Shown: positions 1 through 4,926 of the stretch, one piece after another
How the letters are laid out: the number at the start of each line of letters is the position of its first letter
Numbering within the stretch: the stretch's first letter is position 1
DNA from: Candidatus Zipacnadia bacterium
Lineage (GTDB): Bacteria > Armatimonadota > UBA5377 > JALGUK01
NCBI GenBank assembly: GCA_029820875.1
Contig: JALGUK010000328.1
Location: 1-5,672 of the forward strand
Length of the DNA: 5,672 nt
Direction of reading: 5' to 3'
Program-made: the position numbers and the translations under genes
The notes under the pieces: model-generated
The model's input: the letters and a program-made list of their open reading frames with translations, nothing else
Told to the model about the DNA's origin: nothing
Database searches by the model: none

Positions 1-102
1 GACCCGGACGGTCCATCCAAGGAGTTGAATCAGCTCCGCAAGAATTACCAGCGCCTGGAGCAGGCGCTCCAGATGGCCCAGGCGCAGACGCATACGTACT
101 AA
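1..102 (+). CDS. C-terminal tail of an unidentified protein (5' end outside window)
   Basis: Frame 1 is open from the left edge to a TAA at 100-102, giving the last 33 residues of a protein. The tail is hydrophilic and rich in Gln, Glu, Arg and Ala, with leucines spaced as in an amphipathic or coiled-coil helix (KELNQLRKNYQRLEQALQMA), and it ends QAQTHTY. No catalytic motif or membrane segment is visible. The fragment is too short to assign a family, so no function is proposed. It converges on the reverse-strand glycosidase-like gene, whose stop is 124 bases away. A chance open frame of this length is possible, but the regular helical pattern and the sharp stop support a real gene end. Confidence 0.6.
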   Translation, partial: DPDGPSKELNQLRKNYQRLEQALQMAQAQTHTY

Positions 103-123
103 GGGAATCGTTGCTGTTCTAAG

Positions 124-145
124 CCTTTTGACTTCGCTCAGGACA
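124..145. repeat. Possible short interspersed repeat motif in the convergent gap
   Basis: The gap between the two converging genes contains TTTTGACTTCGCTCAGGACA (126-145). From memory it resembles a short motif (TTCGACTTCGCTCAGGACA-like) that recurs between genes in many environmental bacterial genomes. Only one copy lies in this window, so its repeat nature is not shown here. It makes no strong hairpin by itself. A 6-base inverted repeat, CTGTTC (114-119) and GAACAG (156-161), brackets it, but no T-run follows, so I do not call a terminator. Confidence 0.3.
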
Positions 146-226
146 GAGCCGTTCGGAACAGACGCAGTATTTGCCGGATGGGGCAGGCGTCACTGTCTAT
201 CCGCGCGGGCGAGACGTCGGTCGCTG

Positions 227-1495
227 TTACACTTGATACGATGCGATGACTTTCCCAAGGTCCTTCCAGGCGTTCGTCTCACCGTTTACTGTCCAGTCCT
301 CGAATACGGTGCACTGATAGAACGAGACCTCCGAGGCACCCGCATTAAGCGCCACGGGTAGGCCGCGTTCGATTTTGGGCATCATCGTCTCCCGCCCTTC
401 GAAGCAGCAAAGCTCCAGGCCGACCTGCACGTCTGTTCCCTGTACCTGGGATACGTTGAGCCGCACCTCCTCGGGGGTCCGCGCACGACTGGCCCACTGG
501 TCACCCATAAGCAGGTCAATCAGGCCCTCTTTGGCCCAGCCGGTTACGTCCAGCAGGCACTCGCGATACGGATCGCCCTTGTGGACGCCGCCGTGGCCGA
601 TTCCTCGGACCATCACGCCAAGCTTTACGTCCGGCTTCACCTGGTTGATTAGCCGCCTCACGCGGCGGACATAGTCGGTGTTGACGTCGGCGCGGAAGCG
701 CATCCATTCCTCGTCCTCGTTGGGAATCTCGAAGGGATTACGGCCGGTCTTCTCCTTGAATGCGGACACAATAGGCTCCTCATACATCGCGCGGCAGACG
801 CCGTTTTCATCGAGAAGCTGCGAGCCGGGCTTAAAACAATGCTGGCGGACAAGGTCAAGGAGAATCCCCTTGACATCGTAATCCAATAGCTCCCGGATGA
901 TACCCAGCTTATACTCCATAACCTCCGGGAAGGCCCAGCTCATGTTGGTGTCGGAGACCGTCCCGTCACGGAACACACGATACCACTCGGGGTGCGCCTT
1001 GGCGAACTCGCACTTCCAGCCGTTGCCTGTGTCGCAGTCGAGGAGGGGCGTCGTGTAGAACCACATCTCCACGCCGAACTCCGCCGCCTGCTCGCAGGCT
1101 GACTTGAGCGGGTCGAAGACGGTGCAATCGAAGCCCTGCCCACGCCGGGAATACCACTCGCGGCCGCGGCCGAGCGGATCTTTGCCTTGGACATCTATGA
1201 TTCCTCGATAGGGCGTTGTCCATTTGCTCGGGTACTGGGCGAGGCTGCCGTCGTGGGTTCGCAGGTAGCAACGCTTCAGACCAGCCTGCTGGTATCGCTG
1301 CAGGTAGTATCGTGTACCCGGGTTGCCCCAGTTCCCATAGCTCCACATCCAATCGAGGTGGTCGTTGAACACGCCGATAAGCATATTGTTTCCCCTCTTA
1401 TGAGCTTGCTCCTCAGCCCTCGGCACAGATGGCCCGATTGCGAGACCGCCGGCGGCCAAGGCAGCGGTTTTCAGAAACTGGCGGCGCGTAGGCAA
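227..1495 (-). CDS. Tat-exported glycosyl-hydrolase-like TIM-barrel protein (GHL10-like)
   Basis: Predicted 422-residue exported protein resembling family-10 glycosylhydrolase-like (GHL10) TIM-barrel proteins, which are thought to act on polysaccharides. The substrate is unknown. I chose the TTG at 1493-1495: it places a textbook Tat signal at the N terminus (TRRQFLK at residues 3-9, hydrophobic stretch to about 21, likely cleavage after PRA near 27), and GGGAGG lies 10 bases upstream (1506-1511). An ATG at 1682-1684 would add 63 unlikely residues. An ATG at 1382-1384 has a good GAGGGG site but would remove the export signal. Barrel-like features include FDPLKSACEQAAEFGVEMW (127-145), HPEWY (168-172), a strand ending GILLDLVR (Asp214) and a late GLELCCFE segment (Glu361 a possible acid residue). 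Catalytic residues are not assigned. It is transcribed divergently from the membrane-protein gene and ends with TAA. Confidence 0.82.
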   Translation of the reverse strand: MPTRRQFLKTAALAAGGLAIGPSVPRAEEQAHKRGNNMLIGVFNDHLDWMWSYGNWGNPGTRYYLQRYQQAGLKRCYLRTHDGSLAQYPSKWTTPYRGIIDVQGKDPLGRGREWYSRRGQGFDCTVFDPLKSACEQAAEFGVEMWFYTTPLLDCDTGNGWKCEFAKAHPEWYRVFRDGTVSDTNMSWAFPEVMEYKLGIIRELLDYDVKGILLDLVRQHCFKPGSQLLDENGVCRAMYEEPIVSAFKEKTGRNPFEIPNEDEEWMRFRADVNTDYVRRVRRLINQVKPDVKLGVMVRGIGHGGVHKGDPYRECLLDVTGWAKEGLIDLLMGDQWASRARTPEEVRLNVSQVQGTDVQVGLELCCFEGRETMMPKIERGLPVALNAGASEVSFYQCTVFEDWTVNGETNAWKDLGKVIASYQV

Positions 1496-1504
1496 AAAGC
1501 AGTC

Positions 1505-1552
1505 GCCTCCCGGATGAATACAATAGCCTGTCGTATGCAGAGTTCGGGAGGC
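1505..1552 (-). promoter_or_regulatory. Possible hairpin sequestering the ribosome binding site of the reverse gene
   Basis: In the reverse transcript GCCTCCCG (1552-1545) is perfectly complementary to CGGGAGGC (1512-1505). The second arm contains the GGGAGG Shine-Dalgarno sequence (1511-1506) of the TTG-started Tat protein. Between the arms, ATACGA (1536-1531) can pair with TTGTAT (1523-1518) around a 7-base loop with one G-U pair, stacking a second stem inside the first. If transcription starts upstream of 1552, this structure would hide the ribosome binding site and could limit translation. Complementarity is seen directly; regulation is inference. No T-run follows, so it is not a terminator. 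Confidence 0.4.
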
Positions 1553-1628
1553 AGCATCAGTGAACCTTCGAGCTTGATAAGCCGCGTTTAGGAGGGGAGC
1601 AACGGTATTGCGGGGAAATGAATGGCAT

Positions 1629-1641
1629 AGACCGCCGGTCT
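1629..1641. promoter_or_regulatory. 13-base palindrome, candidate operator
   Basis: AGACCGCCGGTCT is a perfect palindrome with 6-base arms around a central C, in the divergent region 42 bases before the membrane-protein ATG. One-base spacing rules out an RNA hairpin using the full arms, so a dimeric DNA-binding protein is the more natural reading. A shorter related palindrome, AGACGGTCT, lies at 1670-1678. No regulator gene is visible in the window. Confidence 0.35.
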
Positions 1642-1664
1642 TGATATTCACAGGTTCCCCGCTC

Positions 1665-1672
1665 AAAGGAGA
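1665..1672 (+). promoter_or_regulatory. Ribosome binding site deciding the 1683 start
   Basis: AAAGGAGA, with core AGGAG at 1667-1671, lies 11 bases before the ATG at 1683. This favours that start over the in-frame ATG at 1608, which would prepend 25 residues with no homology-like character and would lie across the putative operator. Confidence 0.6.
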
Positions 1673-1682
1673 CGGTCTATTC

Positions 1683-2990
1683 ATGGAACACCAAGCGCAT
1701 CAGCCTGCCCTGCGCGGCGTGACGGTGCGCTCTGTGCTCCTGGCCGTCGTGTTGATGCCCCTTAACGCCTATTGGATTACGCAAATGGCCATTGTACGGT
1801 ATCAGGGCCATCCCACGACCGTCTCATTGTTCTTCAACTGTATCTTCATCCTGCTGTGCCTCATGCTGCTGAATTCGGCCTTGCGCCGTATCTCCCGCCA
1901 CCTGACTCTTGACCGCTCTGAACTCCTGGTCGTCTATATAATGCTCAACATCAGCTCCGCGCTCTGTGGGCACGACATGATTCAGGTCCTGGCACCGCAG
2001 ATGAGTCACTGGGCATGGTATGCAACGGCGGAGAACAAGTGGGAGGACCTCTTCTTCCGGTACATCCCCGGGTGGCTGTACTTCGGTGATAAGAAAGTCA
2101 TCACCGGGCTTTACGAGGGCGGTGACAGTCTGTACCGCATGCAGTACCTGGCGGTGTGGCTGCCGCGCATATTGAATTGGACCGCTTTCATAACAGTTCT
2201 ATTGCTGATGATGCTGTGCATCAATGCGCTCTTCCGCAAGCGCTGGATGGAGCGAGAGAAGCTTACCTACCCGATAACTCACCTACCCCTTGAGATGACC
2301 CGGCCCGGGCATCCGCTCTTCAAGAACAAGATGATGTGGGCGGGCTTTGCTATCGCCGGGGGAATAGACATCCTCAACGGTCTGCATCAGTTCTGGCCGG
2401 CCGTGCCACTGATTAAAGTGAGGGTGGTTCACTTTGATCCTTACATGAGGAGCGTGTTTGTAGGCCGACCTTGGGGGGCGCTCGGCGACACGCGGATCGG
2501 CTTTTATCCGTTCGCCGTGGGGCTGGGCCTGTTGCTGCCCACGGATCTTCTGTTCTCGTGTTGGTTTTTCTATCTTTTCTGGAGGCTGGAGGTCCTGCTT
2601 TCGGCGCTGTTCGGGTGGAATCAAATCCCGCGGTTCCCGTTCGTCAATGAACAAGCTTCGGCCGCCTACGTCAATGAACAAGCTTCGGCCGCCTACCTGG
2701 CCTTGGGAGTCTTCGCGTTGTGGGTGAGCCGCGAGCACTTACGCAACCTCGCATCGGGGCTTATCTTCGGCCGGCGGACCACAGAGGACCGCATGGAGCC
2801 CATGAGCTACCGCATGGCCTCTTACGGACTTTTGGGCGGGGCTGCTTTCTTGATGTTCTTTTTCACCAAGATGGGTCTGTCGTGGTGGATTGTCCCGATA
2901 TCCTGTTGGCCATATCCATCACGCGCATCCGGGCGGAGCTTGGCGCACCGGTTCACGACCTGCATTACGGCGGGCCGGACCAGGCGATAA
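1683..2990 (+). CDS. DUF6785/DUF6784-type polytopic membrane protein, N-terminal part (frameshifted gene)
   Basis: N-terminal two thirds of an inner-membrane protein that I recognise from memory as the DUF6785/DUF6784 family; biochemical function is unknown to me. From the ATG at 1683 the frame gives 435 residues. About the first 405 are family-like and the last 29 (after WWIVPI) are out-of-frame residue noise ending at TAA. Hydrophobic segments lie near residues 15-37, 47-67, 81-95, 163-184, 218-236, 272-310, 338-348 and 380-405. Family-like stretches include SSALCGHDMIQVLAP (91-105), REKLTYPITHLPLEMT (191-206) and GFAIAGGIDILNGLH (221-235). A 9-residue exact duplication, VNEQASAAY, sits at 321-329 and 330-338. 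The rest of the protein continues in another frame (from about 2900 to 3646); repaired, the gene would encode about 654 residues. It is divergent from the Tat glycosidase-like gene, suggesting shared control. Confidence 0.8.
   Translation: MEHQAHQPALRGVTVRSVLLAVVLMPLNAYWITQMAIVRYQGHPTTVSLFFNCIFILLCLMLLNSALRRISRHLTLDRSELLVVYIMLNISSALCGHDMIQVLAPQMSHWAWYATAENKWEDLFFRYIPGWLYFGDKKVITGLYEGGDSLYRMQYLAVWLPRILNWTAFITVLLLMMLCINALFRKRWMEREKLTYPITHLPLEMTRPGHPLFKNKMMWAGFAIAGGIDILNGLHQFWPAVPLIKVRVVHFDPYMRSVFVGRPWGALGDTRIGFYPFAVGLGLLLPTDLLFSCWFFYLFWRLEVLLSALFGWNQIPRFPFVNEQASAAYVNEQASAAYLALGVFALWVSREHLRNLASGLIFGRRTTEDRMEPMSYRMASYGLLGGAAFLMFFFTKMGLSWWIVPISCWPYPSRASGRSLAHRFTTCITAGRTRR
2643..2696 (+). repeat. 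Exact tandem duplication of 27 bases inside the membrane-protein gene
   Basis: Two identical 27-base units, 2643-2669 and 2670-2696, lie head to tail and encode VNEQASAAY twice in frame. The motif normally occurs once in the family as I remember it (FP-NEQ-GAYL-). There is no divergence between the copies, so the event is recent or an assembly artefact. Confidence 0.95.
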
Positions 2991-3646
2991 TCAACTGGTT
3001 CGGCACCAGGGCATCGCCACTGGGGCCACGCAACATTACGGTTCTGGGACTCACATGGTGGTTCAATCGAGCGTATCGCTCTCACCCCATGCCGCATCAG
3101 CTCGAAGGATTCAAGATGGCTCAAATGACGAATATGCGCACAAGGCCGCTCGCCGTCGCGCTTATGGTGGCAGCCTTCATCGGCGCGCTGGCGGCTTTCT
3201 GGGCGCAGTACCACTGCTACTACCGCTACGGAATGGACACCGAAATGAGCTTTGTGGCCCGGGGTGCCTTCGGCAGAGAGCCGTTCGTTCATATCCAGAA
3301 CTGGCTGCAGAACCCGGAGGGCACCGACTGGCATGCGATAGCGGCCCAGAGTGTTTCGCTGATCTTCGTGCTGACACTGATGACGCTCAGAATGCGTTTC
3401 ATCTGGTGGCCTTTTCACCCGGTAGGGTATGCGATATCCAGCAGTTGGGCGATGAACTGCCTGTGGGCGTGTCTGCTGATTGCGTGGGCGATAAAACTGC
3501 TCGTCCTGCGGTACGGAGGATACAAGCTATTCCAATCGGTCATTCCGTTCGCGCTCGGACTGATTCTCGGCGAGTACATCATCGGGAGTTTCTGGACCAT
3601 TATTGGAATCGGCCTGGGCATTGACACATATAGTTTTTGGGTGTAG
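2720..3646 (+). CDS. DUF6784-type membrane protein, C-terminal part in the shifted frame
   Basis: C-terminal continuation of the membrane protein in frame 2. The open frame can be traced from a GTG at 2720, but its first 60 or so codons overlap the other frame and look non-coding. Genuine protein begins near 2897-2900 (ILLAISITRIRAELG) and runs about 248 residues to the TAG at 3644-3646. Family-like blocks are RAELGAPVHDLHYGGPDQ, WWFNRAYRSHPMPHQLEGFK and WPFHPVGYA. At least four strongly hydrophobic segments follow, including LAVALMVAAFIGALAAFW, CLWACLLIAWAIKLLVL and IPFALGLILGEYIIG. It has no Shine-Dalgarno or start codon of its own near 2900, so it is probably not translated separately. The gene is a pseudogene, a sequencing error, or less likely depends on ribosomal frameshifting. 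The frame is intact to its natural end, favouring a single recent lesion. Confidence 0.75.
   Translation: MGEPRALTQPRIGAYLRPADHRGPHGAHELPHGLLRTFGRGCFLDVLFHQDGSVVVDCPDILLAISITRIRAELGAPVHDLHYGGPDQAIINWFGTRASPLGPRNITVLGLTWWFNRAYRSHPMPHQLEGFKMAQMTNMRTRPLAVALMVAAFIGALAAFWAQYHCYYRYGMDTEMSFVARGAFGREPFVHIQNWLQNPEGTDWHAIAAQSVSLIFVLTLMTLRMRFIWWPFHPVGYAISSSWAMNCLWACLLIAWAIKLLVLRYGGYKLFQSVIPFALGLILGEYIIGSFWTIIGIGLGIDTYSFWV
2889..2903 (+). other. Frameshift point in the membrane-protein gene
   Basis: Family-like sequence leaves frame 3 after WWIVPI (codons to 2900) and resumes in frame 2 at ILLAISITR (from 2900). The change of frame needs a net loss of one base, or of 4, 7, 16 and so on, relative to an intact gene. 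Restoring one C in the CCC run at 2894-2896 would join the halves as IVPDILLAISITR. No heptameric slippery sequence of the X-XXY-YYZ type is visible, so programmed frameshifting is not supported. Confidence 0.7.
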
Positions 3647-3696
3647 CATGACAGTAATGGGAATCGAAATTGCAGCCGCATCGCTCGAGCATCACT

Positions 3697-3709
3697 TCCA
3701 CACTGTGGA
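3697..3709. promoter_or_regulatory. 13-base palindrome over the sensor gene's ribosome binding site
   Basis: TCCACACTGTGGA is a perfect palindrome with 6-base arms around a central C. It overlaps the GGAGGGGG Shine-Dalgarno (3707-3714) of the PocR-GAF gene. It may be an operator through which the gene is repressed, or a chance occurrence; roughly one such palindrome is expected somewhere in a window of this size. Confidence 0.3.
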
Positions 3710-3714
3710 GGGGG
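3707..3714 (+). promoter_or_regulatory. Ribosome binding site deciding the 3724 start
   Basis: GGAGGGGG lies 9 bases before the ATG at 3724. This supports that ATG over the in-frame TTG at 3670, which has no comparable upstream purine-rich site. Confidence 0.65.
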
Positions 3715-3723
3715 CAAGAGGCG

Positions 3724-4791
3724 ATGTCGCCTATCAAGCGCCGGATCTCTGAGGCCGTCCAGACCTTGACCGATGCCGTCCAGCCGGGTGATCTGGAGTT
3801 GCTGATTCGAAGCATCCACAACGCCACAGGCGTTCCTCTCGTGCTTCTGGACCGTTCGTATGTACGCATTGCCGCCGCCGGGTTGGATGGGAGCTTAGCG
3901 GAGATGGTATGGCCCGCCGAAGCTGCCGATATCCCAGGCATCATCGCTGAGCATATCAAAGGGTTGGAAGAGCAGCAACCGCAGGAATGGCAGGCGCCCC
4001 TCGGAGCGGGGGCCACATTGTTGCTGTGCCCTGTCACAGACGAGGAGCGATACTTAGGCGTCTTGACTGCCGGGCCTGTGGTGAAAAAAGGGCAAACAGA
4101 TGAATTCGCCGAAGGGGACGCCGATACGTTGGCCACCGCCCTCGGGGTGGACGCCTCCGCTGTTAGGGAGAGACTCGAGGCAAGTGTGACTGTGGATGAG
4201 GCTGACCTCGAGCGCCTCGGCACTCTCTTGAAGGGAACGGCTCTGGCGACCTCGCTGCTGTTCCGCTACGGACGTGACCTGCGCCGTCGTACCGCCGAGC
4301 TGGATGCGATTTACGACATCGGCGCAACCCTGACTGCAACCCTGGACCTGGCTCGCCTCCTGGACCAGGTGCTGGAGACGGCCATCATGCAGGCCGGCGC
4401 CCGCAAGGGCAGTGTGATGTTGCTGAACGAGACCAGGGAGTACCTAACGATAGCAAAGGCACGGGGTTTGAGTGAGGAAATCGTTGCGGAGACGAAGGTG
4501 CCCATGGGCGAGGGCATCTCCGGATGGGTGGCACAGGAGAACAAGCCGCGCATAATGCTCAAAGGGGTACGTGACCTGTTGAGCCGCTCCCCGCGCCCGC
4601 GTGAGGAGATGACGGCCGCCCTGAGCGTGCCGATTCGTGCTCGCGGCCACGTAATCGGCGTGATTAACGTAAGCGATTGCACCCACGCGGACAACTTCGA
4701 TGAGGAAGACTTGAGGATTCTGCAGATGCTGGCGGTGCCGGCTGGAGTCGCCCTGGACAACGCACGCACCTACGGCACCTCTGGACGCTGA
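3724..4791 (+). CDS. PocR-like and GAF domain sensor protein without output domain
   Basis: Soluble 355-residue signalling protein. Residues about 20-180 resemble a PocR-type ligand-binding sensory domain: a helix and strand LLIRSIHNATGVPLVLLD, then the characteristic block CPVTDEERYLGVLTAGPVV (102-120), an ALGVDASAVRERLEA segment and the closing helix DEADLERLGTLLKG. A basic connecting helix (about 181-205, RYGRDLRRRTAELDAIYDIG) leads into a GAF domain (about 205-350) with LDLARLLDQVLETAIMQAGA, GSVMLLNE, GEGISGWVAQENKP, MTAALSVPIRARGHVIGVINV and a terminal helix ending ALDNARTY. PocR domains generally bind small metabolites and GAF domains bind nucleotides or other small molecules; the ligand here is not predictable. 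No kinase, GGDEF, phosphatase or DNA-binding domain follows: the protein stops at TGA five residues after the GAF helix. It has no membrane segment. It lies 77 bases after the membrane-protein gene and may share its transcript. Confidence 0.83.
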   Translation: MSPIKRRISEAVQTLTDAVQPGDLELLIRSIHNATGVPLVLLDRSYVRIAAAGLDGSLAEMVWPAEAADIPGIIAEHIKGLEEQQPQEWQAPLGAGATLLLCPVTDEERYLGVLTAGPVVKKGQTDEFAEGDADTLATALGVDASAVRERLEASVTVDEADLERLGTLLKGTALATSLLFRYGRDLRRRTAELDAIYDIGATLTATLDLARLLDQVLETAIMQAGARKGSVMLLNETREYLTIAKARGLSEEIVAETKVPMGEGISGWVAQENKPRIMLKGVRDLLSRSPRPREEMTAALSVPIRARGHVIGVINVSDCTHADNFDEEDLRILQMLAVPAGVALDNARTYGTSGR

Positions 4792-4915
4792 TTCCGCAAT
4801 CCGCTCCGAACAATGAACCGGCATGGCCCATAGTCCGTCTGGTTAATCGGGATGTGGCGCTAAGCAATAAGCCCAATATGGCGGTATGCTGCTGTCCTGG
4901 TATTCAAGCGGGGCA

Positions 4916-4921
4916 GGGAGG
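4916..4921 (+). promoter_or_regulatory. Ribosome binding site of the M48 lipoprotein gene
   Basis: GGGAGG lies 5 bases before the ATG at 4927 and 8 bases before a second, adjacent ATG at 4930. Spacing slightly favours 4930; the choice changes the protein by one residue only. Confidence 0.65.
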
Positions 4922-4926
4922 ACGAG

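Larger units (their letters stand above)
1627..1680 (+). promoter_or_regulatory. 8-base inverted repeat flanking the Shine-Dalgarno of the membrane-protein gene
   Basis: ATAGACCG (1627-1634) and CGGTCTAT (1673-1680) are perfect reverse complements. They enclose the AAAGGAGA ribosome binding site, and the second arm ends two bases before the ATG at 1683. In the forward mRNA this could form a stem with the Shine-Dalgarno in the loop; as DNA it could be a pair of protein-binding half-sites. The CGGTCT half-site also occurs at 1636-1641, giving three related half-sites in 54 bases. The mechanism is not determinable from sequence. Confidence 0.35.

Noticed and set aside
103..226. Bidirectional terminator between the converging genes
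   Set aside because: Only weak inverted repeats (CTGTTC/GAACAG, GTTCGGAAC, CCGCGCGG) are present, and none is followed by a T-run on either strand.
1608..1682. Upstream extension of the membrane protein to the ATG at 1608
   Set aside because: The extra 25 residues have no membrane or family character and cross the palindromes. The ATG at 1683 has its own Shine-Dalgarno.
2283..2738. 151-residue reverse-strand open frame opposite the membrane protein
   Set aside because: It is rich in Arg, Gln and Pro, has no recognisable fold, and exists because the strongly coding forward frame leaves few stops opposite it.
2720..2896. First 59 codons of the C-terminal frame as part of a separate protein
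   Set aside because: They overlap clearly coding frame-3 membrane sequence and read as a non-coding frame. The GTG at 2720 is only the first possible start.
2889..2903. Programmed ribosomal frameshift
   Set aside because: There is no slippery heptamer, no obvious downstream stimulatory stem at the right spacing, and no precedent that I know of for this family.
3670..3723. Upstream extension of the PocR-GAF protein to a TTG at 3670
   Set aside because: There is no ribosome binding site for the TTG, and the extra 18 residues look like non-coding sequence. The ATG at 3724 has GGAGGGGG 9 bases upstream.
3648..3752. 34-codon open frame beginning MTVMGIEIAA just after the membrane-protein stop, possible leader peptide
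   Set aside because: There is no Shine-Dalgarno, it overlaps the sensor gene in another frame, and it has no regulatory codon bias or attenuator structure.
4792..4926. Terminator or promoter between the sensor and M48 genes
   Set aside because: I found no stable hairpin with a T-run and no convincing -35/-10 pair in this gap.
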